In this document: piece by piece, positions 7,216 through 15,015 of the stretch
Layout: every line of letters begins with the position of its first letter
How positions within the stretch are numbered: the stretch's first letter is position 1
Origin: an uncultured Clostridia bacterium
GTDB taxonomy: Bacteria; Bacillota; Clostridia; Oscillospirales; Acutalibacteraceae
Length of the DNA: 15,682 nt
NCBI GenBank assembly: GCA_937919155.1
Contig: CALFPM010000082.1
Coordinates: 1 to 15,682 of the forward strand
Direction: 5' to 3'
Translations under genes and position numbers: made by a program
Notes under the pieces: model-generated
What the model was told of the DNA's origin: nothing
Database searches by the model: none
Seen by the model: the letters and a program-made list of their open reading frames with translations, nothing else

Positions 7216-8037
7216 TTATATTATTGTTATTTCTCTTGCGTTACCCTTATCTCCGCGGTTGGTCACATATTGCATTGTACCGCCGGGAAGTCTGCTCTCA
7301 AATGAAAAATGCAGGTGTCCCGTAAGAACTGCTTTGATTTGAGGTTCAGCAACAGCATATTCATAAAACGCTTTTGTTGATTCGGACGGTTCTCCTATAT
7401 CTCCGACAACCTCGGGATGAGCAACAGTATCGGAACCGAGAACGCAGATTTCACCGTTCCAGAAATTATAGCTTTTCTTGTACAGCTCTTTTTCGTATAA
7501 AGGAGCGTGCATAAAAAGTATAACCGGATAACCTTTTTCAACCTCTTTTTTCAGAAAATCAAGCTGTTCATATTCTGCCTGATGAAACGAATCATCAATG
7601 CCCACAAAATTTACCCCGCCCACAATATGCGAATTATAAAACATACCGTCACAAAGCTCACCGCCCATTATTTCAAGGCTTTTTATGCGGTGCGCCATAT
7701 CCTCTTTTGAACCGTCATATCGACAATATTCGTGATTGCCTGCAACAAACAGAACTTTATCGTTTTTCAGAAACTCTCTTGCAAATTCAACACAAGGCTT
7801 TGAAATAAAATCAATAAGATCTCCTGAATGAACGATAATATCACAGTTTTTTTTGCCGTATTTCATCAGCTTGTTAAGATTGCGCACACTTCTTTTTTCG
7901 TTACGTGTTTTTCCCTTGTCTATAATATTTTTTGTGTCTGTTTCGCAATAAAAAGGAAGATGCGAATCTGTAATATGAAGAATTTTAAGCGGTTTTTTAA
8001 GACCGATTTCTATAATGTTTTTTTTTACTTTAAGCAT
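7216..8037 (-). CDS. Calcineurin-like metallophosphoesterase
   Basis: A 273-residue enzyme with the complete metallophosphoesterase motif set: D24-S-H26, GDLID (72-76), GNHE (100-103), H177 (MHAP) and GHLH (240-243). These residues bind two metal ions and hydrolyse phosphomono- or diesters; substrates vary widely and none can be assigned. There is no signal peptide or membrane segment, so it should be cytosolic. AGGAG at 8046-8050 is 8 nt from the start, and 12 nt separate it from the upstream gene's stop, so it is the last gene of the operon. With a cytosolic alkaline-phosphatase-superfamily enzyme directly upstream, it may take a second step in dephosphorylating an imported compound (inference). 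Confidence 0.88.
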   Translation of the reverse strand: MLKVKKNIIEIGLKKPLKILHITDSHLPFYCETDTKNIIDKGKTRNEKRSVRNLNKLMKYGKKNCDIIVHSGDLIDFISKPCVEFAREFLKNDKVLFVAGNHEYCRYDGSKEDMAHRIKSLEIMGGELCDGMFYNSHIVGGVNFVGIDDSFHQAEYEQLDFLKKEVEKGYPVILFMHAPLYEKELYKKSYNFWNGEICVLGSDTVAHPEVVGDIGEPSESTKAFYEYAVAEPQIKAVLTGHLHFSFESRLPGGTMQYVTNRGDKGNAREITII

Positions 8038-8049
8038 TGTTTTTTCTCC

Positions 8050-8964
8050 TTAAACAAGCTCGGATTTGTGGTGTGTTTTCGAAATTCTCGGTGCCGCACC
8101 CGTGAGGTGTGAAATGTCACGGTATTCACCTTCATAATCAGCAAACAGACCTGCGGGAATTTGTGAGGTCCAACCCATTTCGTCAAATTCGGGAGGCTCT
8201 ATTCCCATAGCATAAAGCACAATAGCGGCAAGGTCACGGATGTTCATTTCTTCTATTTGGGTTTTATTTATTCCCTTGCCTGCTGCGGCAAAGGTAACAT
8301 ATTTTTCTTCATCTGTCCATCCGCCGTGACTGCCCTTGCAGTTTTCATCATTGGTACCGCCATGGTCGGCAATAACAATAAAAAGTGTATCTTCAAGCAT
8401 TCCCGCATTTTTGACTGCAGAGTAAACATCGCCGATAAGCTTATCAACCTCGTGAATACGCTCAATAAAAGCAGCAAGTCCGTAACCCGTTCCGTGACCC
8501 GCACCGTCAACGCTGTCAAAGTGAACAAACAGGAAGTCGGGCTTGTTTTCAAGGATATAATCGCAGACAATCGGTGTCAGTTCGGTGTCGTGTGCCGTGG
8601 CGTGAGAAACACCGATATTGTTTTCAACTATACCGTATGTGATGGGATTCCAGTCACAGAATGAACCGAGAACGGCATCGGGATATGCTTTTCTGATTCT
8701 TCTGAAAAGCGAAGGAAACGGAGAATTCACATCATAGGGAACAGAAGAAACTATGCCGTTTGTAAGCCCGTGAATTTCGGGACCAACGCCGATAAGCATT
8801 GAACCCCAGCACTCTGCACTGATGGTTGGTTTTGAAGAAAGAGCTTTGTATGTGATTGCACCGTTTTCAAATATTTTGTCAAAGTTCGGTGTGTCGGCAT
8901 CTTTAAACCAACTGCCTGCACCGTCAACGCCTATAACTATTACATGTGAGTATTTTTTTGACAT
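8050..8964 (-). CDS. Alkaline phosphatase-superfamily phosphodiesterase/phosphatase, cytosolic
   Basis: A 304-residue protein of the nucleotide pyrophosphatase/phosphodiesterase branch of the alkaline phosphatase superfamily. Metal ligands and nucleophile are recognisable: Asp14 in VIGVDGAG, a Thr/Ser nucleophile in SKPTISAECWGSM (about 45-57), DxxxxH in DSVDGAGHG (Asp153, His157), DHGG (200-203) and SHGG with His213. No signal peptide or membrane helix is present. Start 8964 is preferred over 8970 because AGGAG at 8973-8977 is then 8 nt away, not 2. It is 80 nt from the upstream paralogue, which is membrane anchored, and the gap holds a hairpin. The two paralogues suggest one step outside and one inside the cell. 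The substrate is unknown; phosphatase, phosphodiesterase and sulfatase-like activities all occur in the fold. Confidence 0.85.
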   Translation of the reverse strand: MSKKYSHVIVIGVDGAGSWFKDADTPNFDKIFENGAITYKALSSKPTISAECWGSMLIGVGPEIHGLTNGIVSSVPYDVNSPFPSLFRRIRKAYPDAVLGSFCDWNPITYGIVENNIGVSHATAHDTELTPIVCDYILENKPDFLFVHFDSVDGAGHGTGYGLAAFIERIHEVDKLIGDVYSAVKNAGMLEDTLFIVIADHGGTNDENCKGSHGGWTDEEKYVTFAAAGKGINKTQIEEMNIRDLAAIVLYAMGIEPPEFDEMGWTSQIPAGLFADYEGEYRDISHLTGAAPRISKTHHKSELV

Positions 8965-9006
8965 GGTCATTTCTCCTGTATCTTTATAAAAGTTGCATCA
9001 AAGGAA

Positions 9007-9035
9007 GAACCTCCCGGATTATGTCAGGGAGGTTC
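9007..9035 (-). other. Intra-operon hairpin after the anchored phosphodiesterase gene
   Basis: GAACCTCCC (9007-9015) and GGGAGGTTC (9027-9035) form a perfect 9-bp GC-rich stem with an 11-nt loop, directly after the stop codon of the upstream gene. On the minus strand it is followed by TTCCTTTGATG, not a clean T tract. It may be a partial terminator or an mRNA-end stabiliser that lowers expression of the last two genes. Confidence 0.5.
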
Positions 9036-9044
9036 CGATTTGTA

Positions 9045-10031
9045 TCAGTCCCATTTCTTGTTCATAACAACAAAGTTCATTCTTTCCTGAATGCTCGGTC
9101 CGCCATGACCTGTGCCGATTCCGCCGTGGTCTGAAGTAACGATAATAAGCCAATCTTCCGTATCATAGGTTTCTCTTGCTTTGATGGCTTTGATTACTTC
9201 GTAGCCGTAATTATCTTCGGTTCTGAATCCGTTTTTATAAACGGGGTTATTGAACGTAAATCCGAAATCATGTCCTGCAGAATCTGTGTTTTCATAAATA
9301 ATAAGCACAAAGTCTGCACAATCTGTATTTGTTATTTCTTCCATGGCACCTGTATGAATATCTTTTTTGTTTCTGCGAAGGTTGAAATCGATGTCTATGT
9401 TATTTTTTTCGCAATATGCTTTTTCATCTTTGTATGTTGAGTCGCTGTTTGTGAAGTGACCTTTCCACTTTGTGATGAAAGAGGCGTTGTCAATAACGCC
9501 CTCTTCAACAAGGGATGTCATAAGCATTTTGGGCTCAACTGTTTTTGTTATTCCGTTGCCGGTTATTCCGTGCACATCAGACCATACACCCGTAAGCATT
9601 GAGCACCAGCCGGGTGCAGTTGAAGTTGCCTGAGTGTTTTCTGCAGGATAGTTCACGCCGCCGCAATAGGTGAGGTTGATTGATGCACCGTTATCAAGAA
9701 GATAGTTTATTGCACCGTTGTCCTGCTTTTCTGCAAGAATATCCGCACGGCAGCCGTCATAACCGATAACGGCAACCTTCTTTTCGGTTTTGCCTTCGGG
9801 CAATTCAGCTTCAAAATGCTCTTTGATTATGCCGTAAACATCGGTAAACGGATATGCGGTTTCAACGGTGTTTTCGTAGCCTACGGAATCAACATTTTGT
9901 CTGTATAATTCTTCTGTGTCGTTTTCGTCTTTATGATATCTTGTGAAATATAATGCCAGAGAGCCTGCGATAATTCCGAGAACAACCACAACAGAAACAG
10001 CAATAATTATAATTTTTTTCTTGTTTTTCAT
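9045..10031 (-). CDS. Membrane-anchored alkaline phosphatase-superfamily phosphodiesterase
   Basis: A 328-residue protein with a lysine-rich start and a single hydrophobic helix (about 7-29) with no lipobox cysteine, so it is probably an N-terminally anchored extracellular enzyme. The catalytic domain carries superfamily metal ligands Asp92 (VIGYDGCRAD), nucleophile Thr138 in TSTAPGWCSMLTG, the V-HGITGN segment, Asp250 and His254 (ENTDSAGHDFG), Asp301-His302 (SDHGG) and His309 (GHGG). These match the same branch as the next gene, but overall sequence is quite different. GAGG at 10039-10042 is 7 nt from the ATG, and 19 nt separate it from the PHP gene's stop. It probably trims phosphate or phosphodiester groups from an external polymer before import; this role is inferred from location only. 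Confidence 0.85.
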   Translation of the reverse strand: MKNKKKIIIIAVSVVVVLGIIAGSLALYFTRYHKDENDTEELYRQNVDSVGYENTVETAYPFTDVYGIIKEHFEAELPEGKTEKKVAVIGYDGCRADILAEKQDNGAINYLLDNGASINLTYCGGVNYPAENTQATSTAPGWCSMLTGVWSDVHGITGNGITKTVEPKMLMTSLVEEGVIDNASFITKWKGHFTNSDSTYKDEKAYCEKNNIDIDFNLRRNKKDIHTGAMEEITNTDCADFVLIIYENTDSAGHDFGFTFNNPVYKNGFRTEDNYGYEVIKAIKARETYDTEDWLIIVTSDHGGIGTGHGGPSIQERMNFVVMNKKWD

Positions 10032-10050
10032 TTTATTACCTCAAAAAATT

Positions 10051-11046
10051 TTATTTTTCAAAATACATTGCACCGCTCTGAGCGAAAATCAAGGGAGGTA
10101 AATCCATTCCCTTTTGTTCGGGGATTCTGGAAGCGATTGCAATATCGTGGATTTTACTGTATATAAATCCTGGTTCAAAAACAACGTGAGCACACATAAA
10201 TCCTTCTTTTTTTACAGGCAGAGTAACAGAATAATCTTCTGTCTTTTTTGCCGTGTATGAGAAGCATTCGCCATCGCGGTCAAAAACAATCAGTTTATGC
10301 TTTCTGCGAAGTTTTTTAACATTGATTGTAACGCTTGTTTTATCGGTAAGTTTAACAGTGTCACCGAGCACGGAATCGCCGCTGACGATATCAATAAATG
10401 TTGTGCCGACATCAAAGCATATTGTGGTACGACCCTTAACGATAGCATCTAAAATATCTTCGGGGGAGTTGGATTTTGCATAAACATAAGTAACAGGCCA
10501 GGTTAAAAGATTGGTGACAACATAGTCTTTGTGATAGTCGCTGCCGCCGACAACGGGCAGCTTATGCCCGCTTCTTAGCTGTTCGTGCCACCATTCAGTG
10601 CATTCAAGATTGTCAAAGTGTGTCGGTGCATTCCAGACCTCAAGAACATCCACATCTTCAGCTTTCATTTCCCATCTCCAGGGGCACTGCTTGCAATGAG
10701 GATGGTTCATGCAGATTATTGCTCCGCGTTCTTCTGCCTTTGTTTTGACTCTTAAAAAATCTTCATAGCTTTCGCAGGTGTCATAATCTTCTTTATCAAT
10801 AACGTCTTTAACGCCCCACATATTACAATGGCCGCCGTGTTTTGTCAGCTCGGCACCGTAAATAAGGGTGAGTCCGTCAACCTCGGGAAACTCATTGCAA
10901 TTAACATTATGGTCGGTGATTATAAGAAAATCTATTTTACTTTTCTTTGCTTTTTCAACAACCTGTTCCAATGTCAGACCGCCGTCAGATGCAACCGTGT
11001 GGCAATGAGGAACACCCGAATACCATTTGTATTTTTTACTGCTCAT
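10051..11046 (-). CDS. PHP-domain metallohydrolase (CehA/McbA-like)
   Basis: A 331-residue enzyme with a complete N-terminal PHP domain: H14-x-H16, Asp21, the TDHN motif with Asp45-His46, Glu66, NHPH (114-117) and GGSDYH (167-172). These ligands normally hold two or three metal ions and hydrolyse phosphoesters, or esters in CehA-type members. The C-terminal ~110 residues (about 215-331) form a beta-rich domain also seen in CehA-like proteins. There is no signal peptide. Its start overlaps the stop of the upstream beta-helix gene (ATGA), implying translational coupling, with AAGGAG 7 nt before the ATG. A diverged remnant of a paralogue lies at 1839-2039, showing that this family was once present twice in the region. 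The substrate is not predictable from the sequence. Confidence 0.87.
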   Translation of the reverse strand: MSSKKYKWYSGVPHCHTVASDGGLTLEQVVEKAKKSKIDFLIITDHNVNCNEFPEVDGLTLIYGAELTKHGGHCNMWGVKDVIDKEDYDTCESYEDFLRVKTKAEERGAIICMNHPHCKQCPWRWEMKAEDVDVLEVWNAPTHFDNLECTEWWHEQLRSGHKLPVVGGSDYHKDYVVTNLLTWPVTYVYAKSNSPEDILDAIVKGRTTICFDVGTTFIDIVSGDSVLGDTVKLTDKTSVTINVKKLRRKHKLIVFDRDGECFSYTAKKTEDYSVTLPVKKEGFMCAHVVFEPGFIYSKIHDIAIASRIPEQKGMDLPPLIFAQSGAMYFEK

Positions 11047-11984
11047 TCTTGCACTCCTTTAATGATTTCCTTATCGATTTTGCCAATAAAGAGGTTATTT
11101 TCCGTTTTTAAAGCGGATGGGTCATCGTTTTCGTGAATTATGCCGTAGCTTGGCGAATCGGTTTCTTCGGGAGCAATAAAAACATTGTTTCTGACTGTGA
11201 GGTCATAAACCATAGGCCTGAAGAATATGTAGCCCCTGCTTTTGCCGATTCTGCCTGAGGGACCGTCAAATATATTGTTTTCAATAATAATACCGTGATG
11301 GTCAATGTCACCGTGATGACCGACACCGGGGAAACCGTCACATTTGAAAATGTTGTTTCTTATGGTAATGTTACGGCAAACTGTGTCATCGGATTTAAAA
11401 TCTATCAGCGTACCGTTGCAGTCATAAACAGGACCGTAAGACCCGTGCCTTGACATATCAAGCTGAATCTGCTCATTATAAAGTATATCGCTTTTTACTG
11501 TGTATGAGGGACCGTCAAAAATGCAATTCTGAACAGTTGTGTTTTCTGTTCCGTTGATTTCAATGAAATGCCAATGAGCGCAATGGCGGAATCTGCAGTT
11601 TTCAATGGTAATATTGCTGCAATGAACGGTGTTCACAAGTGTTGATTTTTCGTCAAGATTTTTATTGCCGTCAAAAATACCGCCTGAAATAACAACATCG
11701 TGAGTACCCTCATAAGCACCCCATTCAGGCTCCGAATAGGAAGCAAGCAGATATTTTGTTATCGGGTCACTTTTGTCGCTTCTGAGAATGACTGCATTAT
11801 CCGAAAACTTAAGATGCTGATAAGAATAGAAAATAAGTGCAGCCGAAACGAGATATGTACCGTCAGGGAAATAAACAGTTCCGCCGTCCTTTAATTCGTC
11901 AATGCAGGCTTGCAAAGCTCTTGTATCATCGTGGATACCGTCTGCATACACATTCCTGTTCTGTAAAACATTTATAAATTTCAT
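11043..11984 (-). CDS. Pectate-lyase-like right-handed beta-helix protein
   Basis: A 313-residue protein. The N-terminus (VYADGIHDDTRALQACIDEL, then GGTVYFPDGTYLVS, about 12-47) is the hallmark of the pectate lyase 3/GH28-like superfamily. Regular strand repeats of the type 'NITIENCRF', 'NTTVQNCIF', 'NITIRNNIF' and 'GIIIENNIF' follow, as in parallel beta-helix coils. Members include polygalacturonases, lyases, epimerases and phage tailspikes; no specific catalytic set is certain here, though several Asp and His residues cluster in the GHHGDIDHHG stretch. The ATG at 11984 is chosen because GAGG (11992-11995) is 7 nt upstream; the frame extends further to 12089 but overlaps the permease gene. 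No signal peptide is visible, so it should work in the cytosol on an imported oligosaccharide. It overlaps the PHP gene start by 4 nt. Confidence 0.8.
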   Translation of the reverse strand: MKFINVLQNRNVYADGIHDDTRALQACIDELKDGGTVYFPDGTYLVSAALIFYSYQHLKFSDNAVILRSDKSDPITKYLLASYSEPEWGAYEGTHDVVISGGIFDGNKNLDEKSTLVNTVHCSNITIENCRFRHCAHWHFIEINGTENTTVQNCIFDGPSYTVKSDILYNEQIQLDMSRHGSYGPVYDCNGTLIDFKSDDTVCRNITIRNNIFKCDGFPGVGHHGDIDHHGIIIENNIFDGPSGRIGKSRGYIFFRPMVYDLTVRNNVFIAPEETDSPSYGIIHENDDPSALKTENNLFIGKIDKEIIKGVQE

Positions 11985-12006
11985 ATGATTACCTCGGAAC
12001 AAATCG

Positions 12007-13794
12007 TTATTCATTTTGCGAAACAACCGCAGCCTCTGCATTAACCGCAGCATCCTGCAATTCGCCTGAAGTACCTTCTGCTGTGGCATTTCCTGCTTCT
12101 GCCCTCTGTTTGAGAACTTCCATAATGTGTGCGTGTTTTTCGTCCGTGAAATCCCACATAAACAGATAGGGGAGTGTCATCAGCACATATCCGATAAGGT
12201 CAAGACCAAGACCGATAAGCATACACTGAACTCTTACATCACTCATATAAAGCACATCCCAGTCAGATGTAAAGCCTACACGGTAGAACATAAGCGGAAT
12301 AATGAGAGAAACGAGAGTGGTGATAGGTGTTGTAAACCAAGTGATGATTTTTTGGTATTCTTCAAGTCTTTCGCCTGAAATATACATCTGATAATCGGTG
12401 ATTCTGATTTTGGTGTCACTCTGTGCAATCGAAACTGCAGATTCAAGAATATTGCTTAAGAACATTGCAACATAGATTGCAACACCGCAAAGAATATGTG
12501 TGTTGCCAAGGAAAAGAATAGCAAGAATATACACGCCGTTTCGGATTGCGCAGATGATATACTTGAAAATTATCAGCTGCTTGAACTGGAATCGCTTTCT
12601 TATCCACGGAGCAAGAAATTCTCCGGGATTTCCTGAAATTTTATAAAGTATTTCACAAAGCGAGAAAATAAGTCCTGTTTCACGCCAGGTATAAATAAGA
12701 AGTATCGTTTTCATGTTAAGCATACCGTTGCCGAGCGAATCAAGCAAGGTTGCAATCTGGTCAATCCAAAGATATTTGTTTTTGAAAATACCCGAAACGC
12801 AGTGCCAGAATGAAAGATATTCCCTGTTTTCGATGGGAGGCATCGGAATTCTTTCTTTGATATTGCGAAGTCCTATGAACATAACTCCCGAAGAAACAAC
12901 AAAAAAGATGGGGATAAGATATCTGAAAGTTCCGATATCCTTAATGCCGTCAAGGAACATTACGCCTGCAAGTGTCGGAAGAATAACATTTACTATATTC
13001 TGAACAAAATGGCTGATTTTGACGGGGAATGAACGTACATACAGCCTTTCTTGCGGGTTGGGGCTGATGTTATCTGCAACAGACTGTGTAAAGCCGACAT
13101 AATTGAATATAGTGTAAAACTGGAAAAGAAGATAAAGAGTCCAGACTCTGTCCGTAAGCGGAAGCTTGTAAAGCGGAAGAGTACAAATAAGCACAACGAC
13201 TATGAGGCACTGAATAACATTTGCATACGCAAAAATTTTGTATCTGCCGAGCTTTTTGAGGAGCTTTTTTCTGATAAGAATATTTCTGAATCCGCTCCAG
13301 CCGTTTGTCAGAAAATGAGCACCGAAAATTTTGAATATATTGAAGCTGTTAATACCTTTCCAACGGGTATCTATGATGTTGGCAATACTGTCGGGAAGAA
13401 TAAATGAGAAATCAAATATAAGCATCAGCAAACCTAAAACCGCAAATGTCAGATAAACCGCGTTATATCTTCGTTCAATTTTCGGGGGAAGAAAACCTAA
13501 GTTTGCGTCAACACCCATGGTCAGAAGATTCCAGAAATATGTTGTGGCAATAAAAAACACGTTTATTGCACTGAATGTAAGGAGAGGAATTTCATAATAA
13601 TATGCAATCAGATAACAACTCGTACCAAAGGTGAGGAAGCTCTGAAGATATTTCAGCGTGTAATCACCGCCGACTGCGGCAAAAATTGAAAAATATTCTT
13701 TATACGGAACGTGTTTGCCCTCGGCAGGAGTGTTCCAATATTTTTTCATTTCCTGAAAAATATTCATTTTCTCGTTGCTTTCGGATTTTGACAT
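12007..13794 (-). CDS. GPH/MFS-type sugar permease
   Basis: A 595-residue integral membrane protein with about twelve hydrophobic segments, longer than the ~450-500 usual for glycoside-pentoside-hexuronide:cation symporters. Supporting motifs are NPQERLYVRSF mid-chain, like the 'ER...' loop after helix 6, and DYQMYISGERLEEYQ in the C-terminal half, which resembles the conserved '(D/E)Y..(W/Y)..G.R' of that family. The extra length lies in the N-terminus, the central loop and a polar Ala/Glu-rich tail of about 35 residues after the last helix. It starts within the stop of the LRR gene (TGATG), so it is translationally coupled, and 22 nt separate it from the beta-helix gene. It likely imports the compound processed by the downstream enzymes. 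Family placement is moderately sure; the substrate is unknown. Confidence 0.75.
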   Translation of the reverse strand: MSKSESNEKMNIFQEMKKYWNTPAEGKHVPYKEYFSIFAAVGGDYTLKYLQSFLTFGTSCYLIAYYYEIPLLTFSAINVFFIATTYFWNLLTMGVDANLGFLPPKIERRYNAVYLTFAVLGLLMLIFDFSFILPDSIANIIDTRWKGINSFNIFKIFGAHFLTNGWSGFRNILIRKKLLKKLGRYKIFAYANVIQCLIVVVLICTLPLYKLPLTDRVWTLYLLFQFYTIFNYVGFTQSVADNISPNPQERLYVRSFPVKISHFVQNIVNVILPTLAGVMFLDGIKDIGTFRYLIPIFFVVSSGVMFIGLRNIKERIPMPPIENREYLSFWHCVSGIFKNKYLWIDQIATLLDSLGNGMLNMKTILLIYTWRETGLIFSLCEILYKISGNPGEFLAPWIRKRFQFKQLIIFKYIICAIRNGVYILAILFLGNTHILCGVAIYVAMFLSNILESAVSIAQSDTKIRITDYQMYISGERLEEYQKIITWFTTPITTLVSLIIPLMFYRVGFTSDWDVLYMSDVRVQCMLIGLGLDLIGYVLMTLPYLFMWDFTDEKHAHIMEVLKQRAEAGNATAEGTSGELQDAAVNAEAAVVSQNE

Positions 13795-14723
13795 CAGTTT
13801 TCGCCGCCTTTCTCAAAAAGTTCGCTTATTCTTTGATTTGCATCGTCACGCGTTTTGCCGTATTGTTCTTTTGGGGCAACATTAACAACAACCTTTTTGA
13901 TGTTTTTGGGAAGCCAGCTGTCACCAAAGGTTATCTGCTCTTCGCTTTGTGCGCCCATATAAAACTCTTTGAGATTTGAACAAGAATAGAATGCAAAATT
14001 TCCGATTTCCTTAACCGAATCGGGAATATACATAACAGGCTTCATTTCCTGGCAATAACTGAACGCATCGGAACCGATTTTTTCAAGTCCGTCAGGAAGA
14101 GTGACGAGCGATAATTTCTCACACTTAAAAAATGCCATATCTCCGATTTCTTTTAAGGTTGAGGGCAATGTAATTTCAGTAAGAGTTTCGTTTTTATAGA
14201 AAGCACATCTGCCGATTCTTTCAACGCCCTCGGGAATTGCGTATATACCCGTTTCGTTCTTTTTCATAATCGGATAGACAAGGAGTTTTTTCATATCCTT
14301 TGTATAAAGAACACCATCAACGGAAGTGTAATACTCATTTGCCTCGTCGACTTCTATAGCTTTGAGTTCTTTACAATAGAAAAATGAAGTTTCATCTATG
14401 TACTTAACATCTTTACCGATATGAATAACCTCAACATATTCATCGGTATTCATAGTGAATTTGCCTACCGCCGAAACAGGCTTTGAGGTATCAGGATTAT
14501 TGCCGTTTTCATCACGGACATAGTCGATGTGCACCTCTTTGGTGGAGTTGTTTCCGTTAAATCCGAAAAGCACCCAGCCTTCAACAGAGTATTCGCTTTC
14601 AGGTGCAGTGTGATATTCATATTCAAACGGAGCTCTTGCCATTGAAATAAATGAAATGGTAACGGATGCGATGATAAATGCCACAAGTACAATTATAAAG
14701 GTTGCCTTTTGCCATGTTTTCAA
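13794..14723 (-). CDS. Membrane-anchored BspA-type leucine-rich repeat protein
   Basis: About 309 residues from a TTG start at 14723, chosen because AGGAG at 14733-14737 is 9 nt upstream; the in-frame TTG at 14732 touches that site. A hydrophobic segment (about 8-29) without a lipobox cysteine anchors or exports the protein. The outer part has BspA-like (LRR_5) repeats of about 23 residues: 'IGRCAFYKNETLTEITLPSTLKEIGDMAFFKCEKLSLVTLP' and similar units with the recurring I-G-x-x-A-F. Such proteins bind host or polymer surfaces in many gut bacteria, but no activity can be assigned. As the first gene of a permease-hydrolase operon it could bind the polymer being consumed (inference). Its stop overlaps the permease start. 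Confidence 0.82.
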   Translation of the reverse strand: MKTWQKATFIIVLVAFIIASVTISFISMARAPFEYEYHTAPESEYSVEGWVLFGFNGNNSTKEVHIDYVRDENGNNPDTSKPVSAVGKFTMNTDEYVEVIHIGKDVKYIDETSFFYCKELKAIEVDEANEYYTSVDGVLYTKDMKKLLVYPIMKKNETGIYAIPEGVERIGRCAFYKNETLTEITLPSTLKEIGDMAFFKCEKLSLVTLPDGLEKIGSDAFSYCQEMKPVMYIPDSVKEIGNFAFYSCSNLKEFYMGAQSEEQITFGDSWLPKNIKKVVVNVAPKEQYGKTRDDANQRISELFEKGGEN

Positions 14724-14735
14724 TCTGATCAACTC

Positions 14736-14815
14736 CTGTTATTTTGATAACGCTTTAATTGGGAAACAAGCCTTTGTTGTGAAGACTCTTGAAAAAAGAT
14801 TCAGTTTAATAACAG
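14736..14815 (-). promoter_or_regulatory. Leader inverted repeat overlapping the first ribosome binding site
   Basis: In the minus-strand leader, CTGTTATT (14808-14815) is complementary to AATAACAG (14736-14743), whose end is the start of the AGGAG ribosome binding site of the LRR gene. Pairing would close a loop of about 64 nt and partly cover that site. It could set translation of the operon, or be chance. Confidence 0.3.
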
Positions 14816-14846
14816 CTTTTTTTCTATCAATATTCTTTATAAAATA

Positions 14847-14875
14847 AATATAACACAGCAATTTGCATAAATCAA
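14847..14875 (-). promoter_or_regulatory. Probable promoter of the LRR-permease-hydrolase operon
   Basis: On the minus strand TTGATT (14870-14875), 17-nt spacer, TATATT (14847-14852). This would give a leader of about 115 nt before the TTG start. The region is very AT-rich, so other hexamers are possible, but this is the best-spaced pair. Confidence 0.5.
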
Positions 14876-14980
14876 TATCACATTATAAAAAATAAATGTT
14901 AAATTTGTTCAATTAATATTTACTCCTCCACAGTCTGACTTTAGTTTAAATATGTATTTGATTAAGAACAATAAAACCAA

Positions 14981-15015
14981 AAGAGCCAACTGACTATAAA
15001 AATCAGTTAGCTCTT
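14981..15015 (-). terminator. Minus-strand hairpin terminator
   Basis: AAGAGC-C-AACTGA (14981-14993) pairs with TCAGTT-A-GCTCTT (15003-15015), 12 bp with one mismatch and a 9-nt loop. On the minus strand the stem is followed by TTGGTTTTATTG, so it should end transcripts from the remnant region at 15016-15682. It would also isolate the hydrolase operon from upstream transcription. Confidence 0.65.

Noticed and set aside
8257..8664. 135-codon plus-strand frame opposite the cytosolic phosphodiesterase
   Set aside because: It lies entirely antisense to a gene with full catalytic motifs and shows no domain features or ribosome binding site.
11985..12089. Longer N-terminus for the beta-helix protein
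   Set aside because: It would overlap the permease coding end by about 80 bases and has an Arg/Met-rich unstructured composition. GAGG supports 11984.
13051..13407. 118-codon plus-strand frame opposite the permease
   Set aside because: It is antisense to membrane helices of a clear transporter and has a charged composition typical of the complement of hydrophobic codons.
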